Notes: generated by a model not told the origin, from the letters alone. 46,480 bases of DNA from an uncultured Lachnospiraceae bacterium (GCA_948688495.1 CAPQSW010000005.1:72436-118915); one strand, 5' to 3'. Shown: positions 16,982-24,895, numbered from the stretch's first letter. Translations and numbers: made by a program.

Positions 16982-17413
16982 CTATATGGTAAGTCCCAGA
17001 TCCGCCATTTGTTCCGCGATTTCCTCCACATCATCAAACTCATTCATATCCTGCCATCTGTCCTTGCTCCAGATTTCAATACGGTTCACTGCTCCGGCCG
17101 ATACAATTTCTTTCTCAATCCCTGCATGTTCCCGCAAATGCGGCGGAATAAGCACACGTCCCTGCTTGTCCACCTCACAGACAGCTGCGCCTGTTATGAA
17201 AAACCTCTCCAATTGGCGGACTTTTTTAGAAAATTGGGGCGCTTCACGGAATTTAGCCTCAGTGATCTTCCATTCTTCTGAAGAATACACAAATATACAT
17301 CCATCCAGTCCTCTTGTCATCACAAATTCATTCCCCAACTGGTCTCTGAATTTGGAAGGGACTATCAGTCTGCCCTTTGCATCAACGGTGTGATTATATT
17401 CTCCCATGAACAT
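16982..17413 (-). CDS. mraZ: Transcriptional regulator MraZ
   Basis: 143-residue protein with two AbrB-like swapped-hairpin repeats (MFMGEYNHTVDAKGRL... and ...VCEVDKQGRVLIPPHLREH). It oligomerises into a ring and binds direct repeats upstream of its own operon. The start is ATG at 17413, with AGAAGGTGAT upstream and the canonical MFMGEYNH N-terminus; an in-frame GTG at 17422 is less likely. The matching box cluster at 17519-17555 suggests autoregulation of the dcw operon. Confidence 0.96.
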   Translation of the reverse strand: MFMGEYNHTVDAKGRLIVPSKFRDQLGNEFVMTRGLDGCIFVYSSEEWKITEAKFREAPQFSKKVRQLERFFITGAAVCEVDKQGRVLIPPHLREHAGIEKEIVSAGAVNRIEIWSKDRWQDMNEFDDVEEIAEQMADLGLTI

Positions 17414-17454
17414 CTGTATCACCTTCTGACCTTTGGTTTGCCGCTGGATACATA

Positions 17455-17512
17455 TGTGGAAAATGCATTTATTTGTTCCATTTCCTATGAGTTATCCACA
17501 TTGTTATCCACT
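17455..17512. promoter_or_regulatory. DnaA-box-like 9-mers at the dcw promoter
   Basis: TTATCCACA (17492-17500, plus strand) is a perfect DnaA box. TTATCCACT (17504-17512) differs at one base. TTTTCCACA on the minus strand (17455-17463) is a common variant. They overlap the tentative mraZ promoter. Part of the similarity could come from the GTGG repeats of MraZ boxes. Confidence 0.4.
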
Positions 17513-17518
17513 TATCAA

Positions 17519-17555
17519 CCACTTCAATCCATTTTCTACCACTTTCCTCCACTTC
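17519..17555 (-). promoter_or_regulatory. MraZ box array upstream of the dcw operon
   Basis: On the minus strand four direct repeats (GAAGTGG, AAAGTGG, AAAATGG, GAAGTGG) recur every 10 bp exactly. Two weaker GTGG elements follow at 11- and 12-bp steps. AAAGTGG-type repeats with 10-bp phasing are the MraZ sites described in Mollicutes. They abut a tentative promoter TTGATA-16 bp-GATAAC (17491-17518). Confidence 0.75.
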
Positions 17556-17608
17556 ATGTTTCATTCTAGCCCATTAATGGGAAAAAAGCAATAGAAAATT
17601 TTAGGTTT

Positions 17609-17706
17609 CGGGACTCGTAACTATTCAGCCTTTAAATTTATAACACAGTTTCCACAGCGTTTTTCAAAGGAAAAACATTTTAAGGGCTGAATAATTCCCG
17701 GGACTC
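17609..17706. repeat. Intergenic inverted-repeat element
   Basis: Within the 380-bp gap ahead of mraZ, TATTCAGCC (17622-17630) and GGCTGAATA (17685-17693) form a perfect 9-bp inverted repeat, extended imperfectly by AT pairs. Outside lie two copies of CGGGACTC (17609-17616, 17699-17706) in direct orientation. It could be a small non-autonomous mobile remnant or an RNA hairpin. There is no ORF inside. Confidence 0.4.
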
Positions 17707-17731
17707 AATGACTTCATAGTAACAGAAAAAG

Positions 17732-17763
17732 AAAAGAACCCTGGAGAAATCCAAGGTCCTTTT
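17732..17763 (-). terminator. Terminator of the Spo0E-like gene
   Basis: On the minus strand AAAAGGACCTTGG pairs with CCAGGGTTCTTTT (13 bp with two wobbles, 6-nt loop), followed by CTTTTTCT. It lies 30 bp after the Spo0E-like stop codon. Confidence 0.75.
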
Positions 17764-17793
17764 CCTTTTGTTTCCATATTCTATTGTCTTAAT

Positions 17794-17973
17794 TCATCGG
17801 TATTGTACCATATGAAATTTGTCTTGTGTACATTGCATGTAGTCCTCGATAAGATGATCCAGACGGAGGCTGACTTTGTAACATTCCTCTGTACTGACAC
17901 CCGTTGATACAACTACATCTAATTCCCTTCGTGCCATCTCAATTTCTTTTCGTATCTCCAGCATCTTTTTCAT
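17794..17973 (-). CDS. Spo0E-like aspartyl-phosphate phosphatase
   Basis: 59-residue two-helix protein of the Spo0E family, which dephosphorylates Spo0A~P and restrains sporulation. The signature SLRLDHLIEDYM (Ser-x-x-Leu-Asp-x-Leu-Ile) follows a first amphipathic helix, RKEIEMARRELD. The start is ATG at 17973, with AAGGAG 9 nt upstream; the frame extends upstream but without a ribosome-binding site. It is monocistronic, with its own promoter (18002-18030), terminator and two perfect Spo0A boxes upstream. Which response regulator it acts on cannot be told from sequence. Confidence 0.88.
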   Translation of the reverse strand: MKKMLEIRKEIEMARRELDVVVSTGVSTEECYKVSLRLDHLIEDYMQCTQDKFHMVQYR

Positions 17974-18001
17974 ACCGCTGCTCCTTGTCTCTTGCACTCT
18001 T

Positions 18002-18030
18002 ATTGTAGCCTCTTTTTGTACAAAAATCAA
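18002..18030 (-). promoter_or_regulatory. Sigma-A-type promoter of the Spo0E-like gene
   Basis: On the minus strand TTGATT (18025-18030), a 17-bp spacer and TACAAT (18002-18007). The start codon is 28 bp after the -10. Confidence 0.7.
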
Positions 18031-18059
18031 ACGAAAACCGCTATTTTTTTACAGGAGAT

Positions 18060-18086
18060 TTCGACAGAAAATACTTTTCTTCGACA
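18060..18086 (-). promoter_or_regulatory. Two perfect Spo0A boxes ahead of the Spo0E-like gene
   Basis: TGTCGAA on the minus strand occurs at 18080-18086 and 18060-18066, same orientation and exactly 20 bp apart (two helical turns). They lie about 65 and 85 bp upstream of the predicted start site. The spacing and distance suit an activator. A third TGTCGAA lies at 18197-18203 inside the upstream gene. Confidence 0.6.
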
Positions 18087-18091
18087 CCTGC

Positions 18092-18694
18092 TTAACAAAC
18101 CGCGCTGTCCCGTTTCTGATACGATTCCCTGTGGATCAGCAAAAGAACGGCTTCCACTACCTGATGGCAGAGAGATACAATCTGGCGACAATCTTCTTCG
18201 ACAGTATTCTTCAATTTTATATAAGCATCGTGGTTTTTCCTGATAAAATTACAAATCGCCTCCACGCTGTTAAGATTCTGCACAGATTTTATAATGTGGG
18301 GCTGGTTTCTCCTCGCCTCACCACTTTGGATATAGTCTTTCAGGCTTTCTTTCAGGTGCTTTTCATACACACAATGATCTTTGAGATTCCCGGTAAACTC
18401 AGCATTATGAGGAAAAGTAAAATAATCTGCAATATAATGAATCATTTCTCCTAAATTGCGGTAAAACACCCGCATGTTAATCCTGGCTGATTGCTGAAGC
18501 TCCACCAACCTTTTCAAATCACGCTGAAGTTTCGGGAACGTTCCCTCCATCTCGTGCTTCACCGTCAAAAAGGACGGCTTACAGTCTGGCAGGATGCTGC
18601 CCAGATAAAAGGCTTTCTTGTGTTTCACCAGTTCCTGTTCTTCCAGACTTCCTACAATATACTTCGCCAATGATATATGAGATTTCTTACGCAT
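18092..18694 (-). CDS. Zinc-dependent phospholipase C-like protein
   Basis: 200-residue protein resembling the zinc-dependent phospholipase C / S1-P1 fold used by many clostridial hypothetical proteins. Candidate metal ligands are in KKSHISLAKYI, GSILPD, GEMIHYIADYFTFPHN and CVYEKHLKESL. There is no signal peptide, so it is probably cytoplasmic; the substrate is unknown. The start is ATG at 18694 behind AGGAGGAAGAT rather than the longer frame. It sits between the DUF1540 and Spo0E-like genes on the same strand. Confidence 0.65.
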   Translation of the reverse strand: MRKKSHISLAKYIVGSLEEQELVKHKKAFYLGSILPDCKPSFLTVKHEMEGTFPKLQRDLKRLVELQQSARINMRVFYRNLGEMIHYIADYFTFPHNAEFTGNLKDHCVYEKHLKESLKDYIQSGEARRNQPHIIKSVQNLNSVEAICNFIRKNHDAYIKLKNTVEEDCRQIVSLCHQVVEAVLLLIHRESYQKRDSAVC

Positions 18695-18802
18695 ATCTTC
18701 CTCCTGTATCTCTCTCTTTACATTCAAGTCCTATTCTACTTCCTGTCTTTCGAGAATACAAGTCATTTTATATGATTCTTTTGTAAAAAAATTGTAAAGT
18801 TT

Positions 18803-19120
18803 TTATTTACATTGGCATTCAAAACTTGCACATTCTGTTTCTGCGCAACAGCATGCATTACTTCCTGCAATGCCAATCTCATCTGCCTGACACTTGCAGC
18901 CCTCGTTAAACCGGCAATTCTCAGCGTGGCACCCTACACTCGTCTCCGGTGTTCCATGCTGCACGGAGTTCGTCATGCTTTCACTTCTCTCCCGGAAGCT
19001 TTCACAACAGGTTTCCCTTGGCTTGTCGGCATTCTGTCCTCCTACCATAATATCATGCTTTGAACAGAGCCTGTCATCATTATAGGCACAATTTGTTACA
19101 GAACATTTTAAACGTGTCAT
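18803..19120 (-). CDS. DUF1540 protein with two Cys-rich modules
   Basis: 105-residue cysteine-rich protein. It has two tandem DUF1540-type modules: CSVTNCAYNDDRLCSK...TCCESF (about residues 5-43) and CHAENCRFNEGCKCQ...CCCAETECASFEC (about 65-104). The cysteine spacing suggests metal (zinc) binding. Function is unknown; the family is common in sporulating Clostridia. ATG at 19120 is preceded by AAAGGAG. Confidence 0.85.
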   Translation of the reverse strand: MTRLKCSVTNCAYNDDRLCSKHDIMVGGQNADKPRETCCESFRERSESMTNSVQHGTPETSVGCHAENCRFNEGCKCQADEIGIAGSNACCCAETECASFECQCK

Positions 19121-19151
19121 GTTAATTCTCCTTTCTTCCACTAATATTGCC

Positions 19152-19186
19152 AAAGCGGACAGACCGATTATGGTTCTGTCCGCTTT
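19152..19186 (-). terminator. Hairpin downstream of thrS
   Basis: A perfect 12-bp stem, AAAGCGGACAGA/TCTGTCCGCTTT, with an 11-nt loop, about 85 bp beyond the thrS stop and about 30 bp ahead of the DUF1540 start. The T run is short on both strands, so termination efficiency is uncertain. Confidence 0.55.
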
Positions 19187-19269
19187 ATTAGTATCAAGAA
19201 ATTAAAACGAAATTATGCATGGCAAGAACTGCCACTTTTCATGCCAAAAATATTATTGTTCATTGTAAA

Positions 19270-21243
19270 TTAATTTTTCTTTTCTTCCTGCACTTCTTCT
19301 TTACGGATTTCTTTTGTGCGTATTTCTTCACATATCTGCGCAATAAATGTATCCAAAGATTTCACACCCTCATCTCCGGCAAAACGGCTTCTAACAGATA
19401 CCGTCTGTTCTTCTTCCTCCTTCTGCCCCACTACCAGCATGTAGGGCAGCTTATCAAGACGCGCCTCTCTGATTTTATAGCCAATTTTTTCTGAACGGTT
19501 ATCGACAGAGCAAAGGATTCCATTCGCTCTAAGCTTTTTCTCCACTTCTGCCGCATAATTCTCATATTTGTCTGAAATTGGCAGAACGCGCACCTGTTCC
19601 GGGCACAGCCATGTCGGGAATTTGCCGGCAAATTTCTCAATCAGCCATGCCAGTGTCCGCTCATAACAGCCCATAGAAGTTCTGTGTATAATGTAAGGAC
19701 GCACTTTTTCGCCATTCGCATCAATATAATACATATCAAACTGCTCCGCAAGCAGCGCATCCCACTGAATGGTTATCATGGTATCTTCCTTGCCATAGAC
19801 ATTTTTGGTATTGATGTCTATCTTAGGTCCATAAAAAGCAGCCTCCCCGACATCTTCTGTAAAAGGAATCTCTAACTCTGCCATAATATCGCGCATATGC
19901 TGCTGCGTCTCTTCCCAGACCTCGGGTTCTCCGATATATTTTTCCCGGTTCTCCGGATCCCATTTTGAAAGGTGGTAGGTGACGTCATCCTCCACCCCCA
20001 AGGTAACGAGACAATGCTTTGCCAGCGCCAGGCAGCGCTTAAATTCTTCTACCATCTGATCCGGGCGTACAATTAAATGCCCCTCCGAAATAGTAAACTG
20101 ACGCACACGGGTAAGTCCATGCATCTCTCCTGAATCCTCATTTCGGAACAATGTAGAGGTTTCGCTGTAACGCAGAGGTAAATCCCGGTAAGAGTGCTGT
20201 TCCGCTTTATATACGTAGTACTGGAATGGACAGGTCATAGGACGCAGGGCGAGAACCTCTTTATCCTTTTTTTCATCTCCAAGAACAAACATGCCATCCG
20301 TATAGTGATCCCAGTGACCAGAAATTTTATACAAATCAGACTTCGCCATCAGCGGAGTCTTTGTTCGGATATATCCCCACTCATTATCCTCAAGATCCTC
20401 AATCCACCGCTGCATGGTCTGGATGATCTTGGCTCCTTTCGGCATCAACAGTGGCAGACCCTGTCCAATCACATCTACTGTGGTAAACAGCTTCATCTCA
20501 CGTCCCAGCCGGTTGTGGTCGCGCTTCTTAATATCCTCCAAATGTTCCAGATATGCATGTAATTCATCCTTTGTGGCAAAGGCCGTACCATAAATTCTCT
20601 GAAGCTGCGCTTTATCAGAGTCACCCCTCCAATACGCCATAGAAGATGAAATCAGCTTAAACGCCTTAATGGGCTTGGTACTCATCAAATGGGGCCCTGC
20701 ACACAAATCGGTAAACGCATCCCCCTGCCTATAGAACGAAATCTCCGCATCCTCCGGCAAATCCTCAATCAACTCCACTTTATAAGGCTCCTGCCGCTCC
20801 TGCATAAACTGGATTGCTTCACTTCTAGGAAGCGTGAATTTCTCCAGGCGGCATCCAGCTTTGATGATTTTTTTCATCTCTTTCTCCAGATTATCCAAAT
20901 CCTCTCTCGAGAAAGGCTCTGCCTCAAAATCATAATAAAATCCTTCATCTATGGATGGCCCAATCGCAAGCTTCGCCTCTGGAAAAAGGCGCTTCACTGC
21001 TTCTGCCAGCACATGGGAACAGGTATGGCGGACCGTGCGCAGCCCTTCTGCATCCTTCTGGGTGAGGATACTTAACTCACAATCACTGTCCAAAACTGTC
21101 CGCAAATCCATGACCTCGCCGTTTACTTCTCCGGCACAGGCAGCTCTCGCCAGACCTTCACTAATACTTAACGCAATGTCATAAATACTTTTTTCTTCTT
21201 GGAACTCCTTGACGGAGCCATCTTTTAATGTGATTTTCATCAT
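19270..21243 (-). CDS. thrS: Threonyl-tRNA synthetase
   Basis: 657-residue class II aminoacyl-tRNA synthetase. It has an N-terminal TGS domain (1-60), an editing domain with the zinc-type HTCSH (about 73-77) and DLCAGPH, a catalytic core with the class II motifs (PMTCPFQYYVY; RYSETSTLFRNEDSGEMHGLTRVRQFT; HRTSMGCYERTLAWLIE) and a C-terminal anticodon-binding domain (about 540-640). The length is slightly longer than usual, with a Lys/Glu-rich tail. Starts ATG-ATG behind AAAGGAG. It is regulated by the T-box leader at 21277-21555. Confidence 0.98.
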   Translation of the reverse strand: MMKITLKDGSVKEFQEEKSIYDIALSISEGLARAACAGEVNGEVMDLRTVLDSDCELSILTQKDAEGLRTVRHTCSHVLAEAVKRLFPEAKLAIGPSIDEGFYYDFEAEPFSREDLDNLEKEMKKIIKAGCRLEKFTLPRSEAIQFMQERQEPYKVELIEDLPEDAEISFYRQGDAFTDLCAGPHLMSTKPIKAFKLISSSMAYWRGDSDKAQLQRIYGTAFATKDELHAYLEHLEDIKKRDHNRLGREMKLFTTVDVIGQGLPLLMPKGAKIIQTMQRWIEDLEDNEWGYIRTKTPLMAKSDLYKISGHWDHYTDGMFVLGDEKKDKEVLALRPMTCPFQYYVYKAEQHSYRDLPLRYSETSTLFRNEDSGEMHGLTRVRQFTISEGHLIVRPDQMVEEFKRCLALAKHCLVTLGVEDDVTYHLSKWDPENREKYIGEPEVWEETQQHMRDIMAELEIPFTEDVGEAAFYGPKIDINTKNVYGKEDTMITIQWDALLAEQFDMYYIDANGEKVRPYIIHRTSMGCYERTLAWLIEKFAGKFPTWLCPEQVRVLPISDKYENYAAEVEKKLRANGILCSVDNRSEKIGYKIREARLDKLPYMLVVGQKEEEEQTVSVRSRFAGDEGVKSLDTFIAQICEEIRTKEIRKEEVQEEKKN

Positions 21244-21276
21244 ATTCTCCTTTCTTATTTTCCATCATTATCATAC

Positions 21277-21555
21277 CAAAAACGTCCCATGCAATGCCAA
21301 AGGCAATGCACGGGACGTTATATACGCGGTTCCACCCTGCTTGTTCTTCCGCCAGCAACGGAAAAACCTCTCATTTGACGATAACGGAGTCACCGTGCCC
21401 TGTTAAGGCCGCTCCAAGGTGGTCTTCGGCTGTTTCCTGCCAGACCGTTTCCAGCACCGGGGCCATTGCCCGCCGACGGTCTTCTCTGCTTATGTCCGCG
21501 CCATCTGCGCAGAACATCCGGCATTTCACAGCGTACTCTTCTTGTCAACGCTTTT
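21277..21555 (-). promoter_or_regulatory. T-box riboswitch of thrS
   Basis: On the minus strand the leader ends with the T-box core GGTGGAACCGCG (21325-21336), which pairs with the uncharged tRNA acceptor end. A terminator hairpin follows, AACGTCCCGTGCATTGCC with its complement and a T run (21277-21319). A candidate Thr specifier codon, ACC, occurs in GAAGACCACCTT (around 21418-21423); this assignment is tentative. Low charged tRNA-Thr would favour antitermination. Confidence 0.92.
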
Positions 21556-21564
21556 CTATTTTGT

Positions 21565-21593
21565 ATTGTAGCCCCTTTTTCTCATTCTGTAAA
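21565..21593 (-). promoter_or_regulatory. Promoter of the thrS T-box transcript
   Basis: TTTACA (21588-21593), a 17-bp spacer and TACAAT (21565-21570) on the minus strand, just after the SEC-C gene and about 10 bp before the T-box leader. Confidence 0.75.
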
Positions 21594-21605
21594 GAGGAAT
21601 TTTAA

Positions 21606-22112
21606 CTATTTATTCCTTCCGCAACATTTCTTGTACTTTTTCCCGCTGCCGCATGGACATGGGTCATTGGGATAGATCTTCTGATCCTTGACAATCGTAC
21701 CAGACTTCTTCTGCTCCAGATAAAGCTTATGCCTGGTATCCTCATCAAAAATACTCTCCCACTGCGGAAGCTCATAGAGCCAGTCTGCCTTTGCATCCAC
21801 CATGTTCTTATAAAGCTTCTCCTTATCAAATGCAAGGCTGACTTTTGTATCCTCGTCCATCTCCTCAATCGGATTAGCCTCCAGCAAACTCTCATTGATT
21901 CCATCCAGGAATCCCGTCATTTCCATAACGGACAGTTCATACTTCTCTGCCAGTTCCTTAACGGTTCCCGTGACCGCTTCATCCGGATTCTCTAATAATT
22001 TTTCGTACACACCCTTCTCCAGCAGAAAATATCTCTGCCAGAAACGCTGGATTTCTCCTTTGTTTGCCTCCTGATTATAAGCAACACTTCTCCAATCTTC
22101 TAATAACGACAT
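21606..22112 (-). CDS. SEC-C motif protein
   Basis: 168-residue protein, acidic and mostly helical, ending in a SEC-C zinc motif (NDPCPCGSGKKYKKCCG; C-x-C-x8-C-C), the module found at the C-terminus of SecA and in stand-alone proteins. The rest (1-140) is not a domain I recognise. It is too short to be SecA. A partner or nucleic-acid binding role is possible. ATG at 22112 has GAGGA upstream. It lies between a chemoreceptor gene and the thrS leader. Confidence 0.8.
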   Translation of the reverse strand: MSLLEDWRSVAYNQEANKGEIQRFWQRYFLLEKGVYEKLLENPDEAVTGTVKELAEKYELSVMEMTGFLDGINESLLEANPIEEMDEDTKVSLAFDKEKLYKNMVDAKADWLYELPQWESIFDEDTRHKLYLEQKKSGTIVKDQKIYPNDPCPCGSGKKYKKCCGRNK

Positions 22113-22137
22113 AACATTCCCATCCTCTTTCTTAATT

Positions 22138-23850
22138 TTAGACTTTTTTAAATCTTTCTACTTCACCACACAGCTCCCTGGAAATACTCTGGCTGTTCTG
22201 GGTCTCCTGTTGAATATGCGCCATGGCTTCCACCAGGGTTCCTGTATTTTCTGCTACATTCGATACCCCTTTGGCACTCTCATCCACAGTCGTGGATATA
22301 TCATTGATTCCCACATTAATATGCTGCATAATTGACTGCATCTCGGCAGCCCCGCTGGCAAATTCCGTGAAAATTGCATCCATGTCTTCTGCATCATGCT
22401 GGTAATTATTCGCAACATCTACAAAGCCATCATAATCTTTCATAACGTCTTCATCAATGAACTGCAGCATATTCTCAGCATTCTGCGCCAATTTCTCTAC
22501 AGCGGCTGTCACCATATTACTGATATTCTGAATATTATTCGCAGCATCCCGGCTGTTATCTGCAAGTATACGGATTTCATCCGCCACTACTGCAAATCCT
22601 TTTCCTGCTTCCCCGGCTCTCGCCGCCTCTATGGATGCATTCAAGGCAAGCAGGTTTGTCTGGCTGCTTATGTCCAGTATATCACCAGTCAGTTCATTGA
22701 TACGTCCCACACTCTTACTATCTTTTACAGCATCCTCCAGCATGGTACGGATTTCATCAATCATCTTGCTGGCTGCCGCCTTACTCTCGACGGCATCCTT
22801 TCTGACTGCCTGCGCCCGGACTTTAATTTCCTCTACCAGTTCTGCGCCATTTCCTGCCCTGCCTGTCAGGGCCTGTGTCTTTTTGTAGATGTCATTGCTT
22901 CCATTGGTGATCTGCTCCAGGCTGACAGACACTTCTTCCATACTGGCTGCCAGTTGTTCCATTGCAGCAGATACGCTGTTGACATTCTCGTTGGATACAT
23001 TGACCCTGTTGGTAATATTATCCGCTGACTCCAGCATACGCGCCGATTCGCCTTTGAGTTTCCTCATAAGAGACTGAAGCTGCTCAATAAAACCGTTGAC
23101 ACCAATGACAAGTTGTCCCACCTCATCCTGGGTCTTCACTGTGATGCGCTCTGTCAAATCTCCCTCATCCTTCTGGATTTTCTCTACAATCTGATTTAAG
23201 TGCCCGCTGGCTTTTCTTGCCGGACTTGCAATTGTGCGCACAACAATCAGGATTGTTGCGCCCGCCATCAGGATAAATACGAGAATCATAACCATATTAA
23301 AAATGTATGTACCAGTAATTTTTATATTGATTTGGGACGCGACAGAATTTATCCTGCTTTCCATCGCCTCTGTATAGGTGCCCTTACAGGTATCCAGGAC
23401 TTCCCTTTTCTGCCGGATCAGAATCAGCATATCCAGCGTCTTTTGGGTGTCCCCCTGCTCTACCAGCTTGGCCGCATCAATACCAAGCGCCATAAATTCT
23501 TCAAACTGCTCCTTATAAGAAGTAAAACTTTCATTCAGGGTTGCATCCCTTGTCTGACTGCACAAAGCATCCATCTGTTCTAAGTATACCTGCAGGTTAT
23601 TCGCCTTTTCCTGGATTTTCTCTGAGCCCTGGGCTTTCAGCTTTCCGGATTCCATAAGTCCCCGGAACTCCTGTGCCTGTACGGACATCTGCCCCTCTAT
23701 CTTCTGCAGTTCAAGATAAACCTTTGCGATCTCACTGTTCTTGTCACTTATCTCAGACAACGCCATAACATTTGCCACGCTGAACGCCAGAAAAAATAAC
23801 GACAAAATCCCCAATAGCACAATTATCTTTGTCCCAATACGTTTTCTCAT
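22138..23850 (-). CDS. Methyl-accepting chemotaxis protein
   Basis: 570-residue chemoreceptor. It has a first membrane segment at about residues 6-30, an extracytoplasmic helical sensor region (about 31-180), a second membrane segment at about 183-205, HAMP (about 207-260), then the signalling coiled coil with tip SQTNLLALNASIEAARAGEAGKGF. It differs from the other receptor in this window in the sensor. The start is ATG at 23850, with AAAGGAGGAG upstream; GTG at 23868 is rejected. No other chemotaxis genes lie nearby. Confidence 0.93.
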   Translation of the reverse strand: MRKRIGTKIIVLLGILSLFFLAFSVANVMALSEISDKNSEIAKVYLELQKIEGQMSVQAQEFRGLMESGKLKAQGSEKIQEKANNLQVYLEQMDALCSQTRDATLNESFTSYKEQFEEFMALGIDAAKLVEQGDTQKTLDMLILIRQKREVLDTCKGTYTEAMESRINSVASQINIKITGTYIFNMVMILVFILMAGATILIVVRTIASPARKASGHLNQIVEKIQKDEGDLTERITVKTQDEVGQLVIGVNGFIEQLQSLMRKLKGESARMLESADNITNRVNVSNENVNSVSAAMEQLAASMEEVSVSLEQITNGSNDIYKKTQALTGRAGNGAELVEEIKVRAQAVRKDAVESKAAASKMIDEIRTMLEDAVKDSKSVGRINELTGDILDISSQTNLLALNASIEAARAGEAGKGFAVVADEIRILADNSRDAANNIQNISNMVTAAVEKLAQNAENMLQFIDEDVMKDYDGFVDVANNYQHDAEDMDAIFTEFASGAAEMQSIMQHINVGINDISTTVDESAKGVSNVAENTGTLVEAMAHIQQETQNSQSISRELCGEVERFKKV

Positions 23851-23895
23851 CCTTCTCCTCCTTTGCACATATCATACTGATTTCCACAAAGCTCC

Positions 23896-24765
23896 CTACG
23901 GAAGTAATTTCTTGGAACAAGCTACTGCCAGGGCACCTGGCCCAATATGACACGCTACACTCAACGATAAGGGATCGACGACTTCGACTTCACAGCCTGG
24001 CAATGCTTCTTCAATCTGAGCTTTAAAGTCCATGGCTGCTTCTTCATTCTTTGTATATGCCACAAAGAGATGCATATTGGCGCCTGTTTCATCTCCAAAA
24101 CGTTTTGCAAAGTCACTCTTGATCGCATCAATCATGATAGTCCTCGCCTGCTTTACAGTCCTTGCCTTCGCATAGCTGTCCAGCTTCTCACCCTGTATCT
24201 GCAAAACGGGTTTTAACTTTAATAACGTTCCCAATGCTGCCGCCGCCGGTGTAAGACGCCCGCCTTTCTTTAAATAGTATAACGTATCCACCATGATATA
24301 AATACTGGATTCATACTTCGTCTCCTCCAGATATTCTTTGATCTCCTTTGCACTTTTCCCATGTTCAGCCATCTCTAACGCTTCCAGCACTGACTGCTTC
24401 TGTGTCACAGAAATGCGCTGGTTATTTACAACCTGCACCTTTCCCTCATATTCCTGCGCCAACATAACAGCCGTCTCGCAGGAACTGCTCAGGCCGCTGG
24501 ACATAGGTATATGCACAATCTCATCACACTGCTTAAGCAATTCATCCCACAACTCCGTCACGGAACCAATGGACGGCATGGAGGTAGAAATATCTGCATC
24601 CCCCTCCAGCTTCTCATAAAACTGCTCCTGGGTAAGAGATATGTCTTCATAATAAGTCTCCTCATTTATAAAAAAAGGCATGGGCAATACGTGTATGCCA
24701 TACTCCTTTGCCTGCTTCTGAGTAATTCCACTGTTACTGTCTGTAACTACCGCAATCTTTCCCAC
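23896..24765 (-). CDS. DegV family fatty-acid-binding protein
   Basis: 289-residue DegV-fold protein (FakB-like), which binds a fatty acid and in characterised systems presents it to the FakA kinase. It begins KIAVVTDSNSGIT, has the TSMPSIGSV loop, MSSGLSSSCETA, and YYLKKGGRLTPAAAALGTLLKLKPVL, all typical. It has its own promoter (24864-24892). Length and motifs are complete. The ligand cannot be predicted. Confidence 0.93.
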   Translation of the reverse strand: MGKIAVVTDSNSGITQKQAKEYGIHVLPMPFFINEETYYEDISLTQEQFYEKLEGDADISTSMPSIGSVTELWDELLKQCDEIVHIPMSSGLSSSCETAVMLAQEYEGKVQVVNNQRISVTQKQSVLEALEMAEHGKSAKEIKEYLEETKYESSIYIMVDTLYYLKKGGRLTPAAAALGTLLKLKPVLQIQGEKLDSYAKARTVKQARTIMIDAIKSDFAKRFGDETGANMHLFVAYTKNEEAAMDFKAQIEEALPGCEVEVVDPLSLSVACHIGPGALAVACSKKLLP

Positions 24766-24863
24766 AGATAGTCCTCCTGTCTTTTATCTTTCTCTTATTA
24801 TGCCTTTCATTCTAACACATTTTTCCCATTGATACAAGCTACTATACCATGAATTGCTTATTC

Positions 24864-24892
24864 ATTTTATGGTATAAATATTCAGTTGTCAA
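24864..24892 (-). promoter_or_regulatory. Promoter of the degV-family gene
   Basis: TTGACA (24887-24892), 17 bp and TAAAAT (24864-24869) on the minus strand. The -35 begins a few bases after the groEL terminator. The inverted repeat TATACCAT (24843-24850) / ATGGTATA (24869-24876) brackets the -10 and could be an operator. Confidence 0.7.
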
Positions 24893-24895
24893 GAA

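Noticed and set aside
16966..17043. N-terminal extension of RsmH starting at ATG 17043
   Set aside because: It would overlap mraZ in another frame, and the ATG at 16965 has a ribosome-binding site and the conserved MEFKHKSVLL start.
17455..17663. Chromosomal replication origin, because of several DnaA-box-like 9-mers
   Set aside because: No dnaA, dnaN, recF or rpmH nearby and too few boxes; promoter regulation or chance is more likely.
24843..24876. TATACCAT/ATGGTATA hairpin as a second terminator
   Set aside because: It has no T run on either strand and brackets the degV-family -10, so an operator or chance palindrome is more likely.
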